Of a stretch of 10,708 nucleotides of DNA, positions 1-6,665 are shown one piece after another. Below the pieces are notes generated by a model. That model saw nothing but the letters and a program-made list of their open reading frames with translations. It had not been told where the DNA came from and did no database searches. Both the position numbers and the translations under genes were made by a program. Numbering within the stretch: the first letter of the stretch is position 1; every line of letters starts with the position of its first letter. The stretch is from Planctomycetaceae bacterium. GTDB lineage: Bacteria > Planctomycetota > Phycisphaerae > Phycisphaerales > SM1A02. Location of the stretch: the NCBI GenBank assembly GCA_002685335.1, contig NYWY01000035.1, positions 1 through 10,708 on the forward strand, written 5' to 3'.

Positions 1-183
1 CGTCGCCGATGCGGGATGCTCGAACCGTCCATGCATGGTGTCGTGGTTCAAGAGGTAGGCGAGGTTGTCCGAAGGCACGAGGTCGTTGACCCCGGCGAAT
101 TCGAAACCACCACGGCGAATGCCCGCCCGATAGACCAGGCGACCGATGCGTCCGAAACCGTTGATGCCGACCCGAATGGCCAT
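1..183 (-). CDS. gap: Type I glyceraldehyde-3-phosphate dehydrogenase, N-terminal 61 residues (cut by window edge)
   Basis: GAPDH catalyses NAD(P)-dependent oxidative phosphorylation of glyceraldehyde-3-phosphate in glycolysis, or the reverse reaction in gluconeogenesis. The minus strand from the ATG at 183 reads [15 protein letters not shown], the Rossmann glycine motif typical of the family. It continues with VNDL (residues 32-35) and [14 protein letters not shown] (residues 41-54), matching the conserved NAD-domain block. The Asp in VNDL at the end of the second beta strand is usual in NAD-preferring enzymes, though the cofactor cannot be settled from this fragment. The start is supported by a GAGGA Shine-Dalgarno 8 nt upstream (192-196). 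The remaining roughly 270 residues, including the catalytic Cys, lie outside the window. The gene follows the SDR and epimerase genes on the same strand but is separated by 120 bp, so it may have its own promoter. Identity is near certain. Confidence 0.94.
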   Translation of the reverse strand, partial: MAIRVGINGFGRIGRLVYRAGIRRGGFEFAGVNDLVPSDNLAYLLNHDTMHGRFEHPASAT

Positions 184-191
184 CGCTTCTA

Positions 192-196
192 TCCTC
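192..196 (-). promoter_or_regulatory. Shine-Dalgarno of gap
   Basis: Minus-strand GAGGA lies 8 nt before the ATG at 183 and confirms that start. The 120-bp gap 184-303 holds little else. TATTAC just upstream of this site resembles a -10 box, but it is too close to the start and has no matching -35, so no promoter is called. Confidence 0.6.
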
Positions 197-303
197 GTAA
201 TACTGAGTGTCTGGAGACCGAATCGAGAGGTTCCTCGACCTTGCGTCGAATCGGATGAGTCGATGAGGATAGCGGTCCCCCCGCTTTCCTGCCCCGCGGC
301 GAA

Positions 304-1149
304 TCACTTCTTTCCGGCACTGTGGAGCACGAGGTCGTAGATAGGGGGTACCAGCTCGAAGACCCCGTTGGCGACCCGGCCGCTCAAAGTCGTCCAGACC
401 TCGGCCCGGGGCCGGCGGAGGCAACGAATCACCGCTCTGGCGACCTTCTCCGGGGGTTGCACGAACATCCGGGGGGCGTGCCTGGGAGTCCCGTCGGCCC
501 GTAGGGCCGGGCCATGTCCGACCCCGCTGGTTTCCGCCGCGACCTCGAAGAATTCCGTCCTGGTGGTGACCGGGTGGACGCTCGACACCGAGATCCCGGT
601 TCCCGACAGTTCCACCCGCATCGATCGACAGACATGGGTGAGCGCGGCCTTGGTGGCCGAATACAGACCGTACCGAGGCAGGGTGAATTTTCCCAGAATG
701 CTCGAGCAACCGAGCAGGTGACCCGGGCGACCCGACGCCCGCATGTCGAGGCCACCGTTCCGCAACAGATCGACCGCCGAAAGAAGGTTGATCTCGAACA
801 GCCGGCGGACGTCCGATTCGTCCGCGTCCAGCACCGGCTTCTCGATGCCGTAGCCGGCGTTGGCGAAGATCGCGTCGGTCCCACCAAAGGCGTCGTTCAT
901 CGAGTCCAGCATCCGCCGGCTCGCACCCTCCTCGGAGACGTCCCCGACGTGGGCCGTGGCTTCGCCCCCCTGATCCCGGATCAACGACACCACGCGTTCC
1001 AGCGGTGCCGATCGCCGACCGGTCACCATGACCCGCATGCCGGCGCCCGCCGCCTCGATCGCGGTCGCGGAACCGATTCCGGTTCCGCCTCCGGTGATCA
1101 GGATCGTCTTGTCCCGGAGGTCCGGTCCGATACCGTCTCGTCTTCCCAT
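304..1149 (-). CDS. SDR-family NAD(P)-dependent oxidoreductase (classical short-chain dehydrogenase)
   Basis: This is a 281-residue classical SDR, a soluble NAD(P)-dependent alcohol/ketone oxidoreductase of unknown substrate. Visible motifs are TGGGTGIG (19-26, dinucleotide binding), TGRR (43-46, where the Arg pair suggests NADP(H)), GDV (69-71), NAG (97-99), Asn121, Ser150 and Tyr163-SAT-Lys167, so the full catalytic tetrad is present. A C-terminal extension after about residue 220 includes a hydrophobic stretch near 262-276 and probably forms the substrate cap. I chose the ATG at 1149. It begins one base after the epimerase stop and has GGGAG 11 nt upstream, whereas an in-frame ATG at 1167 would overlap the upstream gene by 17 nt and has no ribosome site. 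The tight junction implies co-transcription with the aldose 1-epimerase homologue, so a sugar or sugar-derived substrate is plausible, but this is inference. Confidence 0.9.
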   Translation of the reverse strand: MGRRDGIGPDLRDKTILITGGGTGIGSATAIEAAGAGMRVMVTGRRSAPLERVVSLIRDQGGEATAHVGDVSEEGASRRMLDSMNDAFGGTDAIFANAGYGIEKPVLDADESDVRRLFEINLLSAVDLLRNGGLDMRASGRPGHLLGCSSILGKFTLPRYGLYSATKAALTHVCRSMRVELSGTGISVSSVHPVTTRTEFFEVAAETSGVGHGPALRADGTPRHAPRMFVQPPEKVARAVIRCLRRPRAEVWTTLSGRVANGVFELVPPIYDLVLHSAGKK

Positions 1150-1150
1150 G

Positions 1151-2134
1151 TCAGTCCGCGCTCCCATCGATGATTCGGAGGGTGAAGGAGGCTTCGAAAC
1201 GACCCCCCGCTTCGACCATCACCGGATGTCCGTCCGAGAGCGCCGCGGTGGGGGCCAGCATCGGTTCGATGCAGGCGAAATCCGAGTCTTGCGGGGCGTA
1301 CACCTGGAGCCACGGCCAACCGGCATCAGCTTCCAGTTCCATCCGGACCCCATCGGCGATCACCGCGGCGGTCCAGCCACCGTCCGGCCCGCGAAAGAGA
1401 TCGTCGAGATGTCGATCGTCCAGGGTCCCCGACGGATCCCCCACCGACCGAATGACCGGTCGGCCGTCGTCATCGATCACCGGCAGCCCCCGGGAGTCGA
1501 GGGTCGTTCCGTGTACGGGCGGCAGTTCGAGACGGATCCGCGTGCGATCGCACCCGATCGAGGGCCGGAGATAGGGATGCCAACCCGCCGCCGTCGGTAC
1601 CGGACGATCACCGGCGTCGACTTGATAGCGGCAGCAGACGGCGACGCCACGCTCCTGGTGCCGACGGAGGCTCCAGATCACGGTCACTTGATGCGGAAAC
1701 GGGAAGGCCGCGAAGTCCCTCATCCCAACGTGCCAGTCCATTCGACCGCTGATCGCGGCGGTCCCGGTCGGATCGGTCTCGATTTTCGACACCTCCCATT
1801 CGGCGCGGCGGAGCACGAGCCCGTGCATCGGAAGATCGTTTCCATCCCGTTTCAGGTCCTCGATCCGACCGAGATCGACCGACGTCTCCCCCACGTCGTA
1901 TCGGTCACCACGAAGTCGATTGGCCCAGGGATGCAGGAGTGGCACGCCACCCGTCTTGGCGGCTTTCATGAACGAGGCCAGAGGCAGCGGGAGGACCAGG
2001 CGCTCGGCCCCCCTGAATTCGAGGGAGACGAGATTCATCCCCGCCGACGGCACCATGACGGCGCTGATTCCAGCGTCCTCGAATCGCCAGCATTCGGGCC
2101 GATCTTCAACGGCCGGGCATCGATCGAATCTCAC
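1151..2134 (-). CDS. Aldose 1-epimerase family protein (galactose mutarotase-like)
   Basis: Proteins of this beta-sandwich family interconvert the alpha and beta anomers of aldoses, or act on hexose-6-phosphates. Conserved sites are all visible in the 327-residue product: HPWANRL (68-74, with the Asn-Arg pair), MHG (His104), GWHPYL (184-189, His186 as the acid/base partner), Asp244 in HLDDLF, and the catalytic Glu in CIEPM (Glu290). The length fits the family. The open frame runs upstream to 2353 but there it overlaps the divergent transporter gene and reads Ser/Arg-rich nonsense. I therefore chose the GTG at 2134, which has GGAG 7 nt upstream; the first in-frame ATG after it (2056) would remove the first beta strands. 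The gene leads the minus-strand unit with the SDR directly after it, suggesting a carbohydrate role. Exact sugar specificity cannot be read from the sequence. Confidence 0.88.
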   Translation of the reverse strand: MRFDRCPAVEDRPECWRFEDAGISAVMVPSAGMNLVSLEFRGAERLVLPLPLASFMKAAKTGGVPLLHPWANRLRGDRYDVGETSVDLGRIEDLKRDGNDLPMHGLVLRRAEWEVSKIETDPTGTAAISGRMDWHVGMRDFAAFPFPHQVTVIWSLRRHQERGVAVCCRYQVDAGDRPVPTAAGWHPYLRPSIGCDRTRIRLELPPVHGTTLDSRGLPVIDDDGRPVIRSVGDPSGTLDDRHLDDLFRGPDGGWTAAVIADGVRMELEADAGWPWLQVYAPQDSDFACIEPMLAPTAALSDGHPVMVEAGGRFEASFTLRIIDGSAD

Positions 2135-2141
2135 CGATAGG

Positions 2142-2145
2142 CTCC
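2142..2145 (-). promoter_or_regulatory. Shine-Dalgarno deciding the GTG start of the epimerase-like gene
   Basis: Minus-strand GGAG lies 7 nt upstream of the GTG at 2134. It is the only good ribosome site near the N-terminus of the conserved domain, and it supports a GTG start over the longer open frame that would run into the divergent gene. Confidence 0.5.
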
Positions 2146-2175
2146 ATGGATCGAGTTCGTCTCCCCAGACCCTTC

Positions 2176-2186
2176 GCGGAATCCGC
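2176..2186. repeat. Perfect inverted repeat GCGGA-A-TCCGC in the divergent intergenic region
   Basis: An 11-bp perfect dyad with a single central base lies in the 55-bp gap (2135-2189) between the divergent epimerase-like and CorA/ZntB-like genes, 3 bp before the GTG of the latter. It could be a regulator half-site pair or a small hairpin over the ribosome-binding region. No convincing -35/-10 pair is visible on either strand of the gap. At this size chance occurrence is possible. Confidence 0.3.
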
Positions 2187-2189
2187 CAA

Positions 2190-3188
2190 GTGCCCAGCCT
2201 TCCAGCAGAATGGTACGAAGACCTCGGCCCCGGCGTGCGGCGCCTGCAGCCACCCGGAGTCGGATTCGATTGGTTCGACGTGGTGCTCGAACAGGCCGGC
2301 GAGGAGCTGTCGCACCGACAGCTGGTCGATCTCGGGCTGAGCACCGAGATCATCCATGCCGCGATCGAGCCCGGTCACGAGAGCATGCGACTCCGTCACC
2401 TCGGCACCTCGCTTCTGCGACTGGATCTCCCGGCTCGGATCCTCGTGGACACCAAGCAGGATTATCTCCTATCCATCATCCGGGACGGCGAGCGACTGTT
2501 CACCGTCCGCCGGCACCGGGTCGGCATCGTCGAGGATGCCTGCGTCGGGATCGCGGATCACGATTCGGATTCGGTCTCCATTCTCTCCGTGATGGCCGAA
2601 CTCGGAGACGAGTTCCTCGATCGTCTCGCCCCCTCGCTCAGATACACCGCGAACGATCTCGACGCGGTCGAAGCCGGCGACTCCGGCTCCCGCGCCGCCC
2701 GGGTGGATCGGATGGCCGAAGTCCGCCGGATGCTGCTCGGGCTGGACCGGCACCTGGATCCGCTGCAGGGCGCCCTCCAGCGATCCCTGTTGGATGCGAC
2801 GGCCCGCAATCTCAACGCGGACCTCGAACCGCTTCGAGGCGTGCAGGACCGGGCCAACTGGTTGGAGCATCGCGTCCACGGCCAGCTCGATCGGGTCCGC
2901 GTGCTCTCCGATCGCGAACACGTGCTGGCGATGGACGACCTCTCGACCTCGATGTACCGACTCAGTTGGATCGCCACGATCTTTCTTCCCCTCCCCTTCG
3001 TGACCGGCCTGCTGGGCATCAACGTGGGCGGCATTCCCTTCGCCAATGAACAACTCGGCTTCTGGTTCGTCTGTGGAGCCCTTCTGCTGATCGCCGGAGG
3101 CACCATGGCCGCCCTCTTCCTGGTGGTCCGATCCGGCAGCCGACGAAGACAACCGCCAACCCCTTCTGCTTCGGAGCCCCGCCCATGA
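2190..3188 (+). CDS. CorA/ZntB-family divalent metal transporter
   Basis: This is a 332-residue member of the CorA metal ion transporter superfamily, whose pentamers move Mg2+, Co2+, Ni2+ or Zn2+ across the inner membrane. It has a large acidic/helical cytoplasmic N-terminal domain (about 1-255) and two C-terminal membrane helices (about 258-276 and 290-312). The signature tripeptide is GIN (276-278) followed by VGGIP, as in ZntB-like members, not the GMN of CorA proper. The short loop and basic tail (SRRRQ) end the protein as expected. The start is a GTG at 2190: upstream sequence in frame is non-conserved and antisense to the epimerase-like gene, and length from here matches the family. The ribosome site is weak (GGAA about 8 nt upstream). 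Its TGA overlaps the next ATG (ATGA, 3185-3188), so it is coupled to the BtpA gene. The transported ion is not determinable here. Confidence 0.88.
   Translation: MPSLPAEWYEDLGPGVRRLQPPGVGFDWFDVVLEQAGEELSHRQLVDLGLSTEIIHAAIEPGHESMRLRHLGTSLLRLDLPARILVDTKQDYLLSIIRDGERLFTVRRHRVGIVEDACVGIADHDSDSVSILSVMAELGDEFLDRLAPSLRYTANDLDAVEAGDSGSRAARVDRMAEVRRMLLGLDRHLDPLQGALQRSLLDATARNLNADLEPLRGVQDRANWLEHRVHGQLDRVRVLSDREHVLAMDDLSTSMYRLSWIATIFLPLPFVTGLLGINVGGIPFANEQLGFWFVCGALLLIAGGTMAALFLVVRSGSRRRQPPTPSASEPRP
3173..3176 (+). promoter_or_regulatory. Shine-Dalgarno of the BtpA-family gene, inside the transporter gene
   Basis: GGAG lies 8 nt before the ATG at 3185, within the last codons of the CorA/ZntB-like gene. 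Together with the ATGA overlap it supports translational coupling. Confidence 0.5.
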
Positions 3189-3979
3189 ATCGCTGGACGC
3201 CTTCGCCTCGGACTCTCGTCGGCATGGTTCACCTCGACGCCCTGCCCGGCACGCCGCGGAGCTGCCGGTCGGTCGCGGACATCGCCGACCGGGCGGCGCG
3301 GGAGACGAAGATCCTGGTCGACGAGGGCTTCGACGCGATCATGGTCGAAAACATGCACGACCTGCCCTATCTCCGCCGCACCGTCGGACCGGAGATCGTC
3401 GCCGCGATGGCCATGGCGGTCGGAGCCGTGGTGGACGTCGCGGGTGATCGGCCCGTCGGGGTGCAGGTCCTGGCCGGTGCGAATCGGGAGGCGATCTCGA
3501 TCGCCCACGCGACCGGGGCGCGGTTCATCCGAGCCGAGGGCTTCGCCTACGCCGCGGTGGCGGACGAGGGTCTGCTGGACGAAGCCGATGCCGGTCCGCT
3601 CCTCCGGCATCGTCGAAACATCGGAGCCGAGGACGTCGCGATCTGGGCCGACGTTCGAAAGAAGCATTCAGCCCATGCGATCACCGGCGATCTCGGACTG
3701 GCTGATCTGGTCTCCGGTCACGAGTTCATGGGTGCGGATGCGGTGATCATCACGGGAAGCCACACGGGCCAGGCGGTCTCGGTGCACGATCTCGCTGCGG
3801 CTCGCCGGGCCGGTTCGCTTCCGGTCGCGGTCGGAAGCGGAGCCACTCCCGAGAGCCTTCCGGAACTTCTTGAACAGGCCGGCGCGGTGATCGTCGGGAG
3901 CGCTCTCAAGATCGATGGAAGATGGTCAAACGACATCGATCCCGCCCGAGCCCGGGCTTTCGTGACGGCGAAGGGTTGA
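3185..3979 (+). CDS. btpA: BtpA/SgcQ family TIM-barrel protein
   Basis: This 264-residue protein carries the full BtpA/SgcQ family signature: GMVHLDALPG (13-22), DAIMVENMHDLPY (50-62), FIRAEGFAYA (114-123), IWADV (153-157), ITGSHTG (189-195), VGSGATPE (216-223) and VGSALKIDGRW (237-247). The fold is a predicted TIM barrel with C-terminal phosphate-binding-like loops. In cyanobacteria BtpA is needed for stable photosystem I reaction-centre proteins. In other bacteria (SgcQ and relatives) the reaction is unknown, so only the family can be stated. The ATG overlaps the stop of the transporter gene by 4 nt, and the next gene starts 2 nt after its stop, so it is embedded in the operon. A small-molecule enzyme role would fit its neighbours (aminotransferase, CoaX), but that is inference. 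Confidence 0.92.
   Translation: MNRWTPSPRTLVGMVHLDALPGTPRSCRSVADIADRAARETKILVDEGFDAIMVENMHDLPYLRRTVGPEIVAAMAMAVGAVVDVAGDRPVGVQVLAGANREAISIAHATGARFIRAEGFAYAAVADEGLLDEADAGPLLRHRRNIGAEDVAIWADVRKKHSAHAITGDLGLADLVSGHEFMGADAVIITGSHTGQAVSVHDLAAARRAGSLPVAVGSGATPESLPELLEQAGAVIVGSALKIDGRWSNDIDPARARAFVTAKG
3971..3975 (+). promoter_or_regulatory. Shine-Dalgarno of the class IV aminotransferase
   Basis: AAGGG lies 6 nt before the ATG at 3982. It supports that start over a longer in-frame start at 3922 that would sit inside the BtpA-family gene. Confidence 0.5.
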
Positions 3980-3981
3980 CC

Positions 3982-4860
3982 ATGACCGGCCCGACCGTCA
4001 CCCTGCTCGACGAGAAGATCGTGCCAGTCGACGACGCTCGAATCTCCCCCTTCGATCGAGGGTTCCTCTTCGGTGACGGGGTCTACGAAATGGTTCGGAC
4101 CTTCGACGGTGTTCCGGTCGAGATGGACGCTCACGTCCGCCGACTCGCACGGAGCCTGCGGGAGACCCGAATCGAGGGCTTCGACGCCCGGCGGTTCCAC
4201 GACATCGTGCCACGACTGCTCGAAGCCGAGCGACTCACCGACGCGGGCGTCTACCTTCAAGTGACCCGTGGGGTCGAACGTCCTCGCCGGCACGTGCCGG
4301 GAGACGGGATCCGCCCCACGGTGTTCGCATTCGCCTCCCCCCTGCCCCCCCTGCGGGACCTCGCGACCATTGAATCGACGGATGTGGTCCTCGTTCCCGA
4401 CGACCGCTGGAGCCGGACCGACCTCAAGTCGCTCAACGTGCTCGCCAACGTCCTGGGCGCCATGCAGGCTCGTGATCGCAACGCGGGAGAGGCCATCCTG
4501 CATCGCGACGGCCTGGTCAGCGAGGGGACGCACTCGACCGTGATCGCGATCCTCGACGGCATCCTGATCGCCCCCTCGATCACCGCGGCCCCGAGCATCC
4601 TGCCCGGCACGATGCGACGCCTGGTGCTTGATGCCGGCCGGCGGATCGGGATTCCAGTGACCGAAGGCCCCCTCCGTGCCGATCGGATCCACTCGGCGAC
4701 GGAGATCGGCATCGCCTCCAGTCGTCGCCTCCTGCACCAGGTCGCCCGACTCGACGACCGACCACTTCCCGGCGGACCATGGATGAGACGCCTCCTCGCT
4801 AGCATGGTCGATTCGATCGGTGATTCGATCGCCGGCCCGGGGCGTCTCCCGGCGCCTTGA
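3982..4860 (+). CDS. dat: Class IV PLP-dependent aminotransferase, probably D-amino-acid aminotransferase
   Basis: This is a 292-residue fold-type IV PLP enzyme. The best match by motif is D-amino-acid transaminase, which interconverts D-alanine and D-glutamate with 2-oxo acids for peptidoglycan precursors. Motifs are DRGFLFGDGVYE (25-36, with Tyr35), QVTRG (93-97), PRRH (101-104, matching the PRxH substrate-carboxylate trap of D-amino-acid transaminases), DLKSLN (147-152, with Schiff-base Lys149), SEGTHSTV (180-187, with Glu181) and ILPGTMRR (206-213). The C-terminal phosphate-binding segment reads IASSRRLLHQV (244-254) where D-amino-acid transaminases usually have a TSTTxEV-type sequence, so specificity may have shifted. 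Alternatives are branched-chain aminotransferase or aminodeoxychorismate lyase; the DLKSLN and PRxH motifs argue against both. It sits 2 nt after the BtpA-family gene and 30 nt before coaX. Confidence 0.85.
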   Translation: MTGPTVTLLDEKIVPVDDARISPFDRGFLFGDGVYEMVRTFDGVPVEMDAHVRRLARSLRETRIEGFDARRFHDIVPRLLEAERLTDAGVYLQVTRGVERPRRHVPGDGIRPTVFAFASPLPPLRDLATIESTDVVLVPDDRWSRTDLKSLNVLANVLGAMQARDRNAGEAILHRDGLVSEGTHSTVIAILDGILIAPSITAAPSILPGTMRRLVLDAGRRIGIPVTEGPLRADRIHSATEIGIASSRRLLHQVARLDDRPLPGGPWMRRLLASMVDSIGDSIAGPGRLPAP

Positions 4861-4890
4861 ATCAACCTCCCCCGTCCCCGGACGTCCGCC

Positions 4891-5670
4891 ATGCCCACCG
4901 CCGCCGCCATCTCGATCGGCAACACGACCATTCAAGCCGGGAGCCTCATCGATGGAGTGCTCGACGCGACCGTCTCCTTCCCGGTGGAGGATGCCTCTTC
5001 CATCGTCACCGCGATCACCCCATGGTTCGCCGACGAGGAACCGGATCAGCGTTCGATCCTCCTGGCGTCGGTCAACCGACCGGTCGAAGACACGTTGCGA
5101 GCCCTTCTCGCCGATCGCATCGAAGCCGAAGTCCTCGAGATGGAACAGGATCTCGCCGCACCCATCGGAAGAGGACTCGATCCGGAATCCGCGGTCGGTG
5201 TCGATCGACTCCTCGCCGCGGCCGCGGCGTGGGATGAACTGAAACAGGCCTGCATCGTGATCGACGCCGGGACCGCGGTGACCGTGGACTTCGTCGATGG
5301 TGAAGGGGTCTTTCAAGGCGGTGCGATCCTTCCCGGGATCTCGGCCATGCTCCGAACGATGGCGGTCTCCACCGATCTGCTCCCGGAGCAGGCTTTTGAA
5401 GCGACCACCGGTGAACCCTGGGGCCGCGATACGATCGGCGCGATGCACCGAGGGGTTCATGCCGCGGTGACCGGCGGCGCCTGGAAACTCGTCGAGCGAT
5501 ACGCCATGCACTACGGGGGCTTTCCGCTGGTGGTCGCCACCGGCGGCGATGCCGAAATGCTCTTCAAGGACGACGAACTCGTGAGTCGGGTGGTTCCCGA
5601 TCTGGTCCTCCGCGGCATGGGCCTCGCCTGGCGCACCGCCACCGGAACCACGGAAGACGCGGAGGCGTGA
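4891..5670 (+). CDS. coaX: Type III pantothenate kinase (CoaX)
   Basis: CoaX phosphorylates pantothenate, the first step of coenzyme A synthesis, and belongs to the acetate-kinase/Hsp70-like ASKHA fold. In the 259-residue product the following are visible: IGNTTI (9-14, phosphate loop 1), GVDR (103-106, usually GADR), IDAGTAVTVD (124-133, with a catalytic-region Asp125), GGAILPG (143-149), DTIGAMHRG (180-188) and VATGGDA (215-221, adenosine region). Length is normal. Two deviations stand out. Ser8 occupies the place of the Asp that normally begins the DxGNT motif, and Val104 replaces Ala in GADR. No strong Shine-Dalgarno precedes the ATG; a lone GGA lies at 4880-4882. The stop overlaps the next start as GTGA. 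The family assignment is secure, but full activity is less so. Confidence 0.9.
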   Translation: MPTAAAISIGNTTIQAGSLIDGVLDATVSFPVEDASSIVTAITPWFADEEPDQRSILLASVNRPVEDTLRALLADRIEAEVLEMEQDLAAPIGRGLDPESAVGVDRLLAAAAAWDELKQACIVIDAGTAVTVDFVDGEGVFQGGAILPGISAMLRTMAVSTDLLPEQAFEATTGEPWGRDTIGAMHRGVHAAVTGGAWKLVERYAMHYGGFPLVVATGGDAEMLFKDDELVSRVVPDLVLRGMGLAWRTATGTTEDAEA

Positions 5671-6665
5671 CCGCCCCCGCGGTCTGCGCCTGGCTTGCAT
5701 CACCCCCCGGACGCGGGGGCGTGGCCATCATCGATCTCGCCGCGAACGACCCCGCGGCCCTCGACCGGACCCTCGACGCCATCGGACCCGGTCCCCCGAT
5801 TCGACCATCACGATTCGCCCATCGGACCCTTCCTGGAATCGATGATGGCGTGATCGCCCGCATCGACGCCCATCACGCTCAGGTGATGCCCCACGGTGGT
5901 CCCGTGATCGTCCGACGCCTGATCCTCGCCCTCGAGAAATCCGGGGTTGAATGGCTGGAGAAGGCACCAGCCGGCGCCCGTCCGGAAAGTGAAGACGCGA
6001 TCGAGGCCCTCGCTCTGGACGTGCTGTGCACCGCCCGGAGCCCGGCCGCGATCGAACCCCTGCTCGAGCAGGCTCGACGCTGGCGGAACCGCTCCGGCCC
6101 GCTCGACGCGGAGGAACGACGACGAAGCCGTCGCCTCGGTCGACTCGTCGAACCGGTGACCGTCGCCTGCATTGGCGGACCGAACGCCGGCAAGAGTTCA
6201 CTGCTGAACGCCCTGGTCCGGGAGCCGGCGTCCATCGTCTCCGACCTCGCAGGCACCACCCGGGATCGAGTCTCGCGTCGAATCGATCTCGCCGGCGTCG
6301 TGGTGGACTGGATCGACACCCCGGGACTCCGCGAGACCGACGATGCCATCGAACGGACCGCCATCCGGTCGAGCCTGGACGCGATCCGAAACGCCGTGCT
6401 GGTGGTGCACCTCATCGCCCCCGACGCCCCCGACCCGGGCCTTCCCGACGGTCTGTACCCCGAGGAAGGCGTGCTGCGGGTTCGAACCAAGTCGGATCTG
6501 CCCGCTCCGACTCCGATCAGGTCGGACCACGTGGTGGGCGCGATCGACGATCATGGAGTGACGGAACTCGCGAGCCTGATCCGACATCGGATCGTACGGG
6601 CCGAGGATTTCGACTTCCAAGGCCGGTGGGCCTTCGCCCCGGGCCTCGATCAGGTGGATTCCTAG
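5667..6665 (+). CDS. Reduced MnmE/TrmE-like GTPase lacking the C-terminal CIGK region
   Basis: This 332-residue protein resembles MnmE (about 450 residues), the K+-activated GTPase that with MnmG modifies wobble uridines in tRNA. The N-terminus has the family opening SPPGRGGVAII (12-22) and HGGPVIVRRL (76-85). The G domain has GGPNAGKSSLLNAL (170-183), a K-loop-like segment SIVSDLAGTTRD (189-200), DTPGLRET (217-224; MnmE normally has DTAGLRET) and TKSD (274-277, in place of NKxD). Missing are the FTGEDxxE stretch before HGGP, the PGEFTxRAFxNGKxDL block after it, and the whole C-terminal helical region ending in the catalytic Cys (CIGK). The protein stops at FAPGLDQVDS. The start is GTG at 5667, overlapping the coaX stop by 4 nt. 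It is open and in good frame, so it looks like a maintained divergent paralogue and not decay, but function is unknown. Confidence 0.82.
   Translation: MTAPAVCAWLASPPGRGGVAIIDLAANDPAALDRTLDAIGPGPPIRPSRFAHRTLPGIDDGVIARIDAHHAQVMPHGGPVIVRRLILALEKSGVEWLEKAPAGARPESEDAIEALALDVLCTARSPAAIEPLLEQARRWRNRSGPLDAEERRRSRRLGRLVEPVTVACIGGPNAGKSSLLNALVREPASIVSDLAGTTRDRVSRRIDLAGVVVDWIDTPGLRETDDAIERTAIRSSLDAIRNAVLVVHLIAPDAPDPGLPDGLYPEEGVLRVRTKSDLPAPTPIRSDHVVGAIDDHGVTELASLIRHRIVRAEDFDFQGRWAFAPGLDQVDS

Noticed and set aside
184..303. Possible terminator or promoter between the SDR and gap genes
   Set aside because: Only short weak dyads (such as AGCGG/CCGCT near 271-285) and a misplaced TATTAC were seen. There is no stem with a T-run and no -35/-10 pair.
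1028..2140. A 370-codon plus-strand frame opposite the SDR and epimerase-like genes
   Set aside because: It is antisense to two genes with intact catalytic motifs and shows no recognisable domain or ribosome site.
1920..2189. N-terminal extension of the transporter frame
   Set aside because: The extension is antisense to the epimerase-like gene, is not conserved-looking, and would make the protein about 90 residues longer than CorA/ZntB proteins.
2135..2353. N-terminal extension of the epimerase-like frame
   Set aside because: It would overlap the divergent transporter gene and reads Ser/Pro/Arg-rich sequence without family similarity. The GTG at 2134 has a proper ribosome site.
3718..5703. 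A 661-codon open frame on the minus strand
   Set aside because: It runs antisense through four well-supported genes, its translation is low-complexity Gly/Arg/Asp/His-rich without any family motif, and such frames are expected from the strong codon bias of G+C-rich genes.
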